Assembly (NCBI GenBank): GCA_900314755.1 | Contig: OMWH01000004.1 | Coordinates: forward strand, 1 to 64,000 | Direction: 5' to 3' | Length of the DNA stretch: 64,000 bases | Origin: an uncultured Prevotellaceae bacterium | GTDB lineage: Bacteria; Bacteroidota; Bacteroidia; Bacteroidales; Bacteroidaceae | In this document: positions 15,300 to 23,609 of the stretch, in pieces | Position numbering within the stretch: the stretch's first letter is position 1 | Layout: each line of letters opens with the position of its first letter | The notes under the pieces: generated by a model | Told to the model about the DNA's origin: nothing | Database searches by the model: none | The model's input: the letters and a program-made list of their open reading frames with translations, nothing else | Translations under genes and position numbers: made by a program

Positions 15300-15380
15300 T
15301 TACCAATTCGGTGGCAACACGATGTTCTCCACCTCATCCAACGAAGTGATAAACTCTGGTGTTGTTCTTCTCTGTTCCAT
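15300..15380 (-). pseudogene. Macro-domain gene relic with both ends kept
   Basis: From the ATG at 15380 the minus strand reads MEQRRTTPEFITSLD, matching the start of the macro part of the fusion at 3822 (MEQKRTTPEFITSLE). It then jumps to EVENIVLPPNW and a stop, matching its last residues. About 97 internal residues are missing and the frame is kept. The relic has a promoter: TAACTTTG on the minus strand at 15407-15414, 27 bp before the ATG. This shows the macro protein once existed as a free-standing gene with this start. Confidence 0.8.
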
Positions 15381-15406
15381 AATCTCTTATTTTGAAGATA
15401 CTTTTG

Positions 15407-15414
15407 CAAAGTTA
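15407..15414 (-). promoter_or_regulatory. -7 box of the macro-domain relic
   Basis: The plus strand reads CAAAGTTA, i.e. TAACTTTG on the minus strand, a consensus Bacteroidota -7 element. Confidence 0.55.
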
Positions 15415-15563
15415 CGAAAAGTCGAGAGCAAAACAAAAGAATTTATTCATTTTTTTTTGCCGAGACAGAGTAAGTTCGATGACGAAGACATCAAAGTTAC
15501 GAAAAAAGATGGAGGAATGAAAGAAAATGATGGAATTATTTGCGTGAATTAATCAGAATTGAC

Positions 15564-15571
15564 TAACTTTG
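15564..15571 (+). promoter_or_regulatory. -7 box of the Nim-like gene
   Basis: TAACTTTG lies 25 bp before the ATG at 15596. It lies too close to an upstream in-frame start (15569) for that start to be used, so it decides the start choice. Confidence 0.65.
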
Positions 15572-15595
15572 CAACAAAGTACATTGAATCGTAAA

Positions 15596-16108
15596 ATGAG
15601 TATACAGGAATTCAGACAGATGAGACGTCAGCGCCAGCAGCTTTCAGACGAAGAGAGCATTGGCATCCTGAAGAAGGCAACTTCCGGCACTTTAGCTTTG
15701 CTGGGGGATGGAGGCTATCCGTATGCTGTCCCCATCAGCTATGTCTATGATGACGGGAAACTATATTTCCACAGTGCCCTGTCTGGTCACAAGGTGGATG
15801 CCATCAGGGCGTGTGACAAGGCATCGTTCTGTGTCATTGACCAGGATAACGTGAAGCCAGCCGAGTACACCACCTATTTCCGTAGCGTGATTGCCTTTGG
15901 CAGAATCCATATCGTTGAGGATGAGGAGGAGAAACTTGCCATCGCCAGAATCCTTGGCAACAAATACAATCCCCATCAAGAAGAGGCACTACAGAAAGAG
16001 CTGGAACACGGTCTCAGCCGTATGCTTGCCATCCGTCTTGACATCGAGCACCTGACAGGCAAGGAAGCGATAGAGTTGGTAAAACGCAGAACTACTCCCG
16101 TTTCTTGA
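15596..16108 (+). CDS. Pyridoxamine-5'-phosphate-oxidase-like flavoprotein (Nim-like)
   Basis: The protein has 170 residues and belongs to the split-barrel FMN-binding family that includes NimA-type nitroimidazole reductases. Signature segments are GTLALLGDGGYPYAVPISYVY, LYFHSALSGHKVDAI and SVIAFGRIHIVED. Nim proteins reduce 5-nitroimidazoles; most relatives have unknown natural substrates, so resistance should not be assumed. It is cytoplasmic and monocistronic, with its own TAnnTTTG promoter. Confidence 0.85.
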   Translation: MSIQEFRQMRRQRQQLSDEESIGILKKATSGTLALLGDGGYPYAVPISYVYDDGKLYFHSALSGHKVDAIRACDKASFCVIDQDNVKPAEYTTYFRSVIAFGRIHIVEDEEEKLAIARILGNKYNPHQEEALQKELEHGLSRMLAIRLDIEHLTGKEAIELVKRRTTPVS

Positions 16109-16160
16109 TATACTCAGACGGTGTCACTCCAATTTGATTGAATAATTGGTGGGTACAAAC

Positions 16161-16937
16161 TTATTTCTTATCACCTTCTGTTTCCTTATTATTCTTATGC
16201 TTGTCTTTCTTCCTGTTTCTTAACTCATCCATGTAACCTGCCGTGATAATACCAGATGGCAAGGCGATAATAGCAATGCCGATCATGGAGGATATGATAC
16301 TGATGACCCTTCCTATAGTGGAAATAGGATACAGGTCTCCATATCCGACGGTTGTTAATGTACAGGCAGCCCAATAGAAGGCATCGAAGAAATTCTTGAA
16401 CAGGTACTCTCCTGTCTCAGGATTGAGATCCTCTTCCGCGTTGAACATGATGAGTGCCGTAAAGAAGATATAAAATAAGGCTAACGACAAAACCGTCAGC
16501 AGGATATTACTTTGCTTACGCACAACAGCCAGGATAATCTCAAGGGGCTTGAAGTATCTGACAATCTTAAATATCCGTAATATTTTAAGTAACCGGGAGA
16601 CTCGTACAACTTTGAAGGTAGGATTTAGTAAATTGAAGACAGGAAGAATAGAGAGCAAGTCAATAATTGCCATGGGGGTAAACGGATAGACGACAAAGGC
16701 TACCCAGTTCTTGTGCTTGGAATCGAAGTCTGCCGTTACCCACCTAAGGATATAATCCACGATAAAGCATAATGAGGAAAACAGGTCAAAGTACCAAAAC
16801 AGCTTTATATGTGTTCTGAACATCAGTGGAAAGATTCCTACTACTATGGCTATCAGCATCAGGAGGTCATACAGCTTGTAACACTTCTTTTTGCTGTTGG
16901 GCATAATTATTTTGTGAATAATCTGGCGTAGTTCCAT
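16161..16937 (-). CDS. Voltage-gated-type potassium channel
   Basis: The protein has 258 residues from the ATG at 16937, which follows a -7 box at 16956-16963. Six membrane helices are expected. The S4 helix carries regularly spaced positive residues (RVSRLLKILRIFKIVRYFK), and the pore loop has the K+ selectivity filter TVGYGD followed by S6 (IIALPSGIITAGY). A basic cytoplasmic tail (RNRKKDKHKNNK) ends the protein. There is no RCK/TrkA domain, so gating is probably by voltage. Confidence 0.93.
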   Translation of the reverse strand: MELRQIIHKIIMPNSKKKCYKLYDLLMLIAIVVGIFPLMFRTHIKLFWYFDLFSSLCFIVDYILRWVTADFDSKHKNWVAFVVYPFTPMAIIDLLSILPVFNLLNPTFKVVRVSRLLKILRIFKIVRYFKPLEIILAVVRKQSNILLTVLSLALFYIFFTALIMFNAEEDLNPETGEYLFKNFFDAFYWAACTLTTVGYGDLYPISTIGRVISIISSMIGIAIIALPSGIITAGYMDELRNRKKDKHKNNKETEGDKK

Positions 16938-16955
16938 ATTTTTAGTTGTTTGGCG

Positions 16956-16963
16956 CAAAGATA
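16956..16963 (-). promoter_or_regulatory. -7 box of the K+ channel gene
   Basis: CAAAGATA on the plus strand is TATCTTTG on the minus strand, ~20 bp before the ATG at 16937. Confidence 0.55.
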
Positions 16964-17125
16964 ATCAAAAAAGTCATATTATCTTTCATTTCATGAAGAA
17001 AATCTGAATTACTCGATACCTTTTCCACATTTTGGAAGAAAATAACAACTAATTGGAAGATTTAAACAACCGACTTTGTGTTGTTTTGTTGTACTTTTGC
17101 AACCAGAAACTATAAACTGATTGCA

Positions 17126-17302
17126 ATGGGCACAACGGACCGTAACCATGAGGCGAAGCAATTTTCTCTCGACTACCTTGACTATCTGATGGAACAGGAA
17201 GGCGTGGTGGAACGGATGGTGGACAGGAAACTGAAACTGATGGAACCGAAAATCGAGAAGCTCATCGAACAGAAGATACAAAAACTGATCAATAATAAAT
17301 AA
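17126..17302 (+). CDS. Small charged helical protein
   Basis: The protein has 58 residues from the ATG at 17126, downstream of a TACTTTTG box (17092-17099). It is highly charged and helical (MEPKIEKLIEQKIQKLINNK), predicted to form a coiled coil, and has no membrane helix. The family is not recognised. It precedes the secreted-protein run by 29 bp but lacks a signal sequence. Confidence 0.6.
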   Translation: MGTTDRNHEAKQFSLDYLDYLMEQEGVVERMVDRKLKLMEPKIEKLIEQKIQKLINNK

Positions 17303-17331
17303 AGTGTTTAACCATTTAAAACAAAAGTGTT

Positions 17332-17922
17332 ATGAAAAAAGTATTATTCAGTATCGCTATCGTAGCAGCAGGGCTGTTCGTGGCATCGTGTGGTAACAAG
17401 AGTGCGGCAAATGGTGAGGGTGCAGACTCTGCGGCAGTTGCTGAGGAACAAGTTGACGAGGCAACAGAAGGCAAAATTATCATAAAAGAGAAAACCAGAG
17501 AGGGTGAAGATATGCTTGTGTCTGCTGAATTCACCTATCCTACGGATCAAGATATCAAAGTGGCAGAACGTGGCGATAATGGATTTTCTGTAACTAGCGA
17601 GAAGGGCAACTGGAAGCTTTTTATTCATATGCATGAATACGGTTACGACGAAATGAAAGAAAGGCATAAGAAAGAACCGAGTTTCAAAGAGTTGAAGATA
17701 GGCAACTATGATGCGTGGTATGATACTAAAACAGGTTTTGAGTTGAATATATTTTTTGAGAATGTTCCAAATATCGAAACTATACAGCGTTATGCTAGTG
17801 TTGAGGTTAGACCAGTAAGATTTTTTAATGACGGTCCTTCAGGTTTAGAGATTTTCGAAAGCAACGAAGATGTCAAAGCACTTATAAATACTGTAAAGTA
17901 CCTTGGAACAATTAAGAAATAA
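17332..17922 (+). CDS. Lipoprotein of unknown function
   Basis: The protein has 196 residues with an SPII signal (MKKVLFSIAIVAAGLFVAS then C) and a Gly/Ala/Glu-rich linker before the folded part. No domain is recognised. The mature protein is acidic, with a WKLFIHMHEYGYDEMKERH helix. It is first in a same-strand run of six exported proteins (17332-23465), and its stop lies 3 bp before the next start. Confidence 0.75.
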   Translation: MKKVLFSIAIVAAGLFVASCGNKSAANGEGADSAAVAEEQVDEATEGKIIIKEKTREGEDMLVSAEFTYPTDQDIKVAERGDNGFSVTSEKGNWKLFIHMHEYGYDEMKERHKKEPSFKELKIGNYDAWYDTKTGFELNIFFENVPNIETIQRYASVEVRPVRFFNDGPSGLEIFESNEDVKALINTVKYLGTIKK

Positions 17923-17925
17923 ACT

Positions 17926-18867
17926 ATGAACAAATCTGTAATAACAACCCTATTGCTGTGTCTGTGCGCTGTGCTTGGCGCACAGGCACAGATCAACGGA
18001 GGCAACTGGTATAATGGTTGGCTCGTGTATTCCGCTGACCAGCAGGCTGATGGGAAAATTGTGATGAATGCCATGGCGGAGGGTGAGGAGCATGAGTTCG
18101 TACTTGTCCCTGTGGCAGATAAGAAGGATACCTATCGGGTTGCGGATAGTCCCAACCATTACGTCAACGAGTATAGTAACATTGCCACTGTGCGCCATCT
18201 GAGACAAAGAAGGCTGGACGTGCTCTGCTTCTACAACGAGAAGAACCAGTTGCAGGCTGTGATGTCGAAAGAGTCGGAGTGGGATGCTGAGAAACTCGGC
18301 AAGAAGCGTTGGCTTGGACATTTCTATGGCAATTACACCTCAGCGAAAGACGACTTGAGGTTGTCGTGGGGAGCTTATGATATAACTGCTGACGATGTGG
18401 CATCAGGTTATGAGGTAGTGACCTTTAATGGAATAGTGACAGGTCATGTGACCGTCGCCCAAGCCAAGGAGGGTACCAACAGACTGGAGGGAACCTGGGA
18501 GGTAGAGCCCACCTTGGAGGGTATCATCCTCCATAGTGTCACATTTGACCCAGAAGCGTATGTGTGGGTGCGTGACGGTATTGATATGTCGCTCAAGAGA
18601 ACCCTATATGATGACGGACGCTTTCCCTTTACCAGTCAGATTCTGCTGAACTCCCAGCCCCTTGCCAAGTACGATAAGAAGTCGCTCCGCATTATGCGCA
18701 ATGAGATACTGGCACGTCACGGCTATCGCTTTGAGTCGAAAGACCTGCAGGACTACTTCGGTAAGCAGTCATGGTATCAACCAGCAGCATCCAACGACCA
18801 GATAAAACTGTCGTTATTGGAGCAACTGAACATCGATTTGATTAAATTTGCGGAAAATTCGAAATAA
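17926..18867 (+). CDS. Exported YARHG-domain protein
   Basis: The protein has 313 residues with a type I signal peptide (MNKSVITTLLLCLCAVLGAQAQ). The N-terminal ~220 residues are beta-rich and not recognised. Residues ~240-310 form a YARHG domain: LRIMRNEILARHGYRFESKD, then DYFGKQSWYQP. YARHG domains occur in extracellular and envelope proteins, and their ligand is unknown. A paralogous domain is in the gene at 19603. Confidence 0.85.
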   Translation: MNKSVITTLLLCLCAVLGAQAQINGGNWYNGWLVYSADQQADGKIVMNAMAEGEEHEFVLVPVADKKDTYRVADSPNHYVNEYSNIATVRHLRQRRLDVLCFYNEKNQLQAVMSKESEWDAEKLGKKRWLGHFYGNYTSAKDDLRLSWGAYDITADDVASGYEVVTFNGIVTGHVTVAQAKEGTNRLEGTWEVEPTLEGIILHSVTFDPEAYVWVRDGIDMSLKRTLYDDGRFPFTSQILLNSQPLAKYDKKSLRIMRNEILARHGYRFESKDLQDYFGKQSWYQPAASNDQIKLSLLEQLNIDLIKFAENSK

Positions 18868-18893
18868 AATTTGGAACTTTGAGACAATTATTG

Positions 18894-18901
18894 TATCTTT
18901 G
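18894..18901 (+). promoter_or_regulatory. Internal promoter before the third exported-protein gene
   Basis: TATCTTTG matches the -7 consensus and lies 26 bp before the ATG at 18927, so the exported-protein run can be transcribed from within. Confidence 0.6.
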
Positions 18902-18926
18902 CCCACAAACCAAAACCGAACAAGAT

Positions 18927-19580
18927 ATGAAGAGAACCTATTTATTCTTAACCATTTCATTGATAGTTGTTGCATGCGGCAACAAGAACACGCAGGCAGA
19001 GGGCAGCACAGCGGGTGCTGACTCTGCCCTTGCAAGCCAGGACAGCATTACTGTGGTGGAAGCACCTAATGAGGACGACCAAGCCTTTAACCAGTTCTTC
19101 GACCAACTGAACTTCGGGGATTTCGTGGAACTGCTGAAGAGTTCTGGTAAGGAAACTGCAAAGAAATGCGGACTGTCCTTTGTCTACCATGCTTACGACC
19201 CTGGTGATGGTGATGCCGACATGTCTGCAGATGTCTTTGGCTGGGGCATCGAAAAGGGAGAGAAATTGGATTTCGGTTACGAACTGAAAACAACCTCACC
19301 GCACGCCTGCTATTTCTACTATCAGGCAGACACCTCTCAACAGGCTGCCATGTGCTTCAAGAACAAAGCCGATGCCGACCGCTTCATGGAGAAAGCACTG
19401 GCGTATGGTATCGTCGATATCAACGGTGACTATCATATCGCTGACCAGAAACTGCCCAATGGAACAGTCAAAGCAGAATCGACCAGTGACTACAATATCC
19501 TGACGTCCATGGAGAAACCTGTCCTCGACGAGGAATACCACAAGGGATTCTATGTCATCCGTTTCTACTATTTTGCCTAA
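18927..19580 (+). CDS. Lipoprotein of unknown function
   Basis: The protein has 217 residues from the ATG at 18927, placed after the TATCTTTG box. The signal is MKRTYLFLTISLIVVA then C. The linker is GNKNTQAEGSTAGADSALAS-like and the mature domain is mixed alpha/beta. No family is recognised. A similar CGNK... lipobox context occurs in the lipoproteins at 17332 and 22668, suggesting shared ancestry of their leaders. Confidence 0.75.
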   Translation: MKRTYLFLTISLIVVACGNKNTQAEGSTAGADSALASQDSITVVEAPNEDDQAFNQFFDQLNFGDFVELLKSSGKETAKKCGLSFVYHAYDPGDGDADMSADVFGWGIEKGEKLDFGYELKTTSPHACYFYYQADTSQQAAMCFKNKADADRFMEKALAYGIVDINGDYHIADQKLPNGTVKAESTSDYNILTSMEKPVLDEEYHKGFYVIRFYYFA

Positions 19581-19602
19581 ACTTTAAAAAACAATACAAT
19601 AT

Positions 19603-20310
19603 ATGAAGAAAGTACTACTTTTATTGACAGTCCTGCTAACCACACTGGGTGTGCAGGGACAGACAATCAGGAAAGGAGACAAGTTCTGGGACGGACAAAA
19701 ACTGTATACCGTCCAGGAGGTGAGAATGGGGACCTATGCCTATATGACGACCTCACAATATGAAGAGTTGACCCTTGAGAAAATAGCAGGGAAGGCTGGT
19801 GAGTATAAGATTATCCCCAGCCGGCAGGCAGAGGAATGTCCTATCCGTGACGCAGAATGGAACAGCCGTGTGCAGTATGTCCGCAAGGACGGGATGTATT
19901 TCCTTGCCGTCCGCAAGCCTAATGGTGATGCGATGTGGACGATGGTGCTGACACCCGACAATGAGAAGAACTGCGACGCACAGCAGGCTGACCTGATCAA
20001 TGCCAATTGGGAGAATGTCATCAACAACACGTTGTTGAACACCCCTTACCTGATGAATATCCCAAGGAAACAACTTCGTCTGATGCGTAATGCCATCCTT
20101 GCCCGTCATGGATATACTTTCAAGTCGAAGGACCTGAGAGACTATTTCAGTAAGAAGCCATGGTACAAACCTGGTACGGATAATGCTGCCATCAAACTCA
20201 ACATCATTGAGCAGACGAACTTGGAGCTGATCAAGAGTGAGGAGACAATAGAGGCAGGACTTCATCCTGGCGACCTCATGGGGGATGACGGTGAATTAGT
20301 AGAAGAATGA
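19603..20310 (+). CDS. Exported YARHG-domain protein
   Basis: The protein has 235 residues with a signal peptide (MKKVLLLLTVLLTTLGVQGQ). The C-terminal half carries LRLMRNAILARHGYTFKSKD and DYFSKKPWYKP, a clear YARHG domain paralogous to that at 17926. The N-terminal half is shorter than in that paralogue. The role is unknown. Confidence 0.85.
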   Translation: MKKVLLLLTVLLTTLGVQGQTIRKGDKFWDGQKLYTVQEVRMGTYAYMTTSQYEELTLEKIAGKAGEYKIIPSRQAEECPIRDAEWNSRVQYVRKDGMYFLAVRKPNGDAMWTMVLTPDNEKNCDAQQADLINANWENVINNTLLNTPYLMNIPRKQLRLMRNAILARHGYTFKSKDLRDYFSKKPWYKPGTDNAAIKLNIIEQTNLELIKSEETIEAGLHPGDLMGDDGELVEE

Positions 20311-20324
20311 CCATATAGGAACAG

Positions 20325-21695
20325 ATGCCTATGAGAAAATTATTTATTTTAACCATCTTGCTGGGGCTATGTGCTTATAATAATGTATGCGCACAATCTG
20401 TGTCCCAGTGGTGTCTGAAGACAGACCAAGGACAGTATATCGAGATGGCTCGTGTGGCGATGCTTGCTGCTGTCGACGGACAGGCTGCCTTTGAGGTGGT
20501 CGTCCGTGAGGGGCAGGGAGCCGTGGGGGTGAAGAGTATCACCTTCGAGATGCACGAGTCAGACTATGTGGCTCCTGCTGACGATAAGCCTGTCGTCATC
20601 ACGGAGACAGGACCTTGGTGTCTGATAACAGATGCAGGTGACTCCATAGCGATGAGTCGTGTGGCGATGCTGGCAAGTGTCGACAGGAACAGCCAGTTTG
20701 AGGTCGTGACCACTGATGGTGCCAATAAGGTGGGAGTGTCCACCGCTCGTTTCGGACGAGGGAAGAGCAACGACAGTGGCGGTTTCAAACCGATTAGCGG
20801 AGAGGGTGGCAGTACGACAGACCCCAACCGCTATAACCCTTGGTGTATGATTACCGATAAGAACGACACCATCGCCATGAGCCGTGTGCAGATGATTGCC
20901 AATGTCGATGGCAGCAATGCTTTCGAGGTTGTCGTCAGCGATGGTGCTAATGTGACTGGAGCAAAGTATGTGCGTTTTGCCCATGGCGACTCGAAGACGG
21001 CAGGTGGTTTCCAGAAGATAACAGCAGGACAAACCACTACCCCAGAACAGGGTACTGGTCCATGGTGCTTGATAACCGACAAGAACGACTCTATCGCCAT
21101 GAGCCGCGTATCTCTGTTGGCATATGTCGACCAGACGGGACTCTTCGAGGTGGTGACCCGTGAAGGCGAGGGTGCCACAGGTGTCAAGCAGGTACGTTTT
21201 GCCCGTGGTCTGAGCAAGGAGTCTGGTGGTTTCGTCGCCTATCAAGAGGGTGAGGAACCTACGCCATCAGGAACGGGACCACTATGGTTGAAGACCGACA
21301 AGGGTGACAGTCAGCCGATGAGCAATGTCGCCATGTTGGTGAATGTTGATGCCAATGGCCGCTTCGAGGTAGTGCTGCATGAGGGAGGTAGTCTGACGGA
21401 TGTCAGCCATGTCACCTTCTTCCGGGACACAGAGACCGCCATCGAGCAACCTAAGGTGGAGACGGGTGGTGAAAAGGAGGAGCCGATGCTCCGTCTGATG
21501 ACACCAGTACATTTTGAACTGAAACTCTCTGGCTGTGGGGATGCCACAAATGCCGTCGTCTATGACATGCGAGGTCAGAAGATGGCAGCGGCTCCCGTGG
21601 CTAACGGAACGACCACGATTGCCGTGGGTCATCTGATAACGGGTGTCTACATCGTGAGAGTAGGCGGCAAAGCACTTAAATTCTTCAAGAAATAA
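20325..21695 (+). CDS. Exported protein with five internal repeats and a C-terminal sorting-like tail
   Basis: The protein has 456 residues with a signal peptide. After it, five repeats of ~70 residues follow the pattern WCLxTDxGDSIxMSRVAML, then FEVVxxDG and VRFxxG, with polar linkers between. The last ~75 residues (LSGCGDATNAVVYDMRGQ, ending VYIVRVGGKALKFFKK) resemble the C-terminal beta-sandwich tails of type IX-secreted Bacteroidota proteins. The repeats look like a surface or adhesive array. Clear residue turnover between copies indicates old duplications. Confidence 0.75.
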   Translation: MPMRKLFILTILLGLCAYNNVCAQSVSQWCLKTDQGQYIEMARVAMLAAVDGQAAFEVVVREGQGAVGVKSITFEMHESDYVAPADDKPVVITETGPWCLITDAGDSIAMSRVAMLASVDRNSQFEVVTTDGANKVGVSTARFGRGKSNDSGGFKPISGEGGSTTDPNRYNPWCMITDKNDTIAMSRVQMIANVDGSNAFEVVVSDGANVTGAKYVRFAHGDSKTAGGFQKITAGQTTTPEQGTGPWCLITDKNDSIAMSRVSLLAYVDQTGLFEVVTREGEGATGVKQVRFARGLSKESGGFVAYQEGEEPTPSGTGPLWLKTDKGDSQPMSNVAMLVNVDANGRFEVVLHEGGSLTDVSHVTFFRDTETAIEQPKVETGGEKEEPMLRLMTPVHFELKLSGCGDATNAVVYDMRGQKMAAAPVANGTTTIAVGHLITGVYIVRVGGKALKFFKK

Positions 21696-21716
21696 AAACA
21701 ATAAAATATTACAACG

Positions 21717-22658
21717 ATGAAAAAGACTTTTTTAACCATGGCTTTAACAATAGCAGCTGCTACTGTTTCAGCACAGAGCGTGACCTATTTCCGTGTCCAG
21801 TTCTCAGAGAATCTGGAGCAAGTGAAAACTTATGCTGCTGATGGCAAGACATTCTTCAATCCTGCCTATGACTACATCGACTTCAAAGGTACCCTGCCTT
21901 TCACTCATGGCAGTAAGTCGGGGAATGTGGATGAGAATGCTTATTTCTATATTGGCAATACCCCTAATGACAAGACAGCTTTCACTTTGGCAAAGACGGA
22001 TGGTACACTTGCCATCAAGAAGGTCTCTGCCTATTCACAACCGATTCAGACCATTACCGTTAGTTCTGAAGAGGGGACTTGGACCAACGGCAAGAAGCAG
22101 GTGACCTTCACCTTCAATGCGCTACCCCGTAATATCGAGGAACTGAAAACTTTAGAGGTAGACAACCGTAAATATTTCGAGTCACAATATTTCGTGACAG
22201 CTTTATTTATCTGCTGTCTGAACCGCATCGCAGACAACAGTGCTGATGCATGGGAGATGATCAATTACCTGCGTACCCATACCGCAACTGTTGGCATGAA
22301 TGGTATCTCACTGGTCTCTAATCTCAACATGCAGCAAGTGGCACAGAGCGATCTGGTGGGTAAGGACACCAATGGCTACCCTGTTGTCAACGGTCTCCGC
22401 AGTTTCTTTGCCGGTTCCTCTCCCTCTAACCTTTACACTCCGACCACTCCTTATAAGGTGACCGTAGTGGAGCAGCATGCAGAACCCCTCTTTACCCTCA
22501 ACGACATCACCTATGCACGTCTGCATGTCATCAGCTCAGGTGCAGACAGCCCACAGGGGTATCTGACACTTCGTAAGACGAACAACCACGGATGGCTGAT
22601 TACCGATGGCGAGAGATTCTTTACTGCTAAGAAGAAAGACCAGAAAGAAGAACTTTAA
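21717..22658 (+). CDS. Exported protein of unknown function
   Basis: The protein has 313 residues with a type I signal (MKKTFLTMALTIAAATVSAQ). The mature part has a beta-rich N-terminal half and a helical centre (YFVTALFICCLNRIADN, then AWEMINYLRTH), followed by a C-terminal region with TPTTPYKVTVVEQH. I do not recognise the family. It lies in the exported-protein run. Confidence 0.75.
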   Translation: MKKTFLTMALTIAAATVSAQSVTYFRVQFSENLEQVKTYAADGKTFFNPAYDYIDFKGTLPFTHGSKSGNVDENAYFYIGNTPNDKTAFTLAKTDGTLAIKKVSAYSQPIQTITVSSEEGTWTNGKKQVTFTFNALPRNIEELKTLEVDNRKYFESQYFVTALFICCLNRIADNSADAWEMINYLRTHTATVGMNGISLVSNLNMQQVAQSDLVGKDTNGYPVVNGLRSFFAGSSPSNLYTPTTPYKVTVVEQHAEPLFTLNDITYARLHVISSGADSPQGYLTLRKTNNHGWLITDGERFFTAKKKDQKEEL

Positions 22659-22667
22659 ACAACGGAT

Positions 22668-23465
22668 ATGATGAGAAATTTGATAGGACTATTTGTAGTG
22701 TTGCTGACAGTCTGTGCTTGTGGTAATAAGCAAACACAGACAAACATAGCAGAAGACTCTACCCCATGGTATGAGAATGACTCGCTGCTCTTGGCACAAC
22801 TGGATGCTGCCATAAAGGATGCGAAACAGTTGGATGCCTCAAAGATTTCCAAGAACCTGATGCCTGTGAAGAAAGGTACTCCGGGAGAGGAATGGGCAAC
22901 CATTGACGGAAAAGACATGGTGCTGCTGGTGACACTGGTAGACTCCAGCCGTCTGCAGCGCTTCTTTGGACAAGAGGGCGTCTATCGTATCGACCGGGAA
23001 CTGGGCACCTGGGCTACACTGCCTGTTGACTGGCTACGCAAGAAGGCTGCCTACGAGGGACTTGACAGTGTGGCTGCCCACATGCGAATGATACAGATGT
23101 ATGGACTGAGTCCGGACTGTGACTATAACATCATGGTGCAGTTCTATGCCGACCCCAGCTATATGTTCCGTCCAGCCCACGACCCCGATATCACCACCAC
23201 ATCAGCAGGACTCGAGTTCCCTGCCTATGCGGATACCACCTACACGGTGGGTGAGACCAACTTCCGAGAGTGGTACCGCTATAGCTTTGCCTCTGCCTAT
23301 GAGGATGACAGTCCCCTGCCCTGGACCCAGTTAGGCTATACCTACGACTGGCATGAGGGAGCCAGCCATGAGGGACTCTCCGAGTATATCGTCACACACC
23401 AGGCTCTCATCAAAGTGAAATCATATGAGAGTGAATGGTCATTCATACAAGGTCTGTTGAAATAA
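22668..23465 (+). CDS. Lipoprotein of unknown function
   Basis: The protein has 265 residues with an SPII signal (MMRNLIGLFVVLLTVCA then C) and two adjacent ATG starts. The mature part contains EEWATIDGKDMVLLVTLVDSS and a segment with paired tryptophans and tyrosines. No family is recognised. It is the last gene of the run; a strong hairpin follows at 23482. Confidence 0.75.
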   Translation: MMRNLIGLFVVLLTVCACGNKQTQTNIAEDSTPWYENDSLLLAQLDAAIKDAKQLDASKISKNLMPVKKGTPGEEWATIDGKDMVLLVTLVDSSRLQRFFGQEGVYRIDRELGTWATLPVDWLRKKAAYEGLDSVAAHMRMIQMYGLSPDCDYNIMVQFYADPSYMFRPAHDPDITTTSAGLEFPAYADTTYTVGETNFREWYRYSFASAYEDDSPLPWTQLGYTYDWHEGASHEGLSEYIVTHQALIKVKSYESEWSFIQGLLK

Positions 23466-23481
23466 GATTTTTTGTATAATC

Positions 23482-23525
23482 ATGCAGTTCCTTCCTTAAA
23501 AAATAGGTGGGAACTGCATTTTTAT
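23482..23525 (+). terminator. Terminator of the exported-protein run
   Basis: ATGCAGTTCC (23482-23491) pairs perfectly with GGAACTGCAT (23510-23519) and is followed by TTTTTATTG. Confidence 0.85.
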
Positions 23526-23609
23526 TGCAAAATGTTTGGCTATTCAATGAATATTTGCGAACTTTGCAACCGTTTTTAAATAAGGAAAAGAATTCATTAG
23601 ATATCTATT

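Noticed and set aside
1-16000. Prophage
   Set aside because: No capsid, portal, terminase or tail genes are present; VapE alone is not enough.
15596-16108. Nitroimidazole-resistance gene (nim)
   Set aside because: Family similarity is clear but resistance alleles cannot be told from housekeeping relatives by sequence alone, so no such claim is made.
20559-21245. 228-codon frame antisense to the five-repeat protein
   Set aside because: It is the shadow of the repeated sequence on the plus strand; no start context or family.
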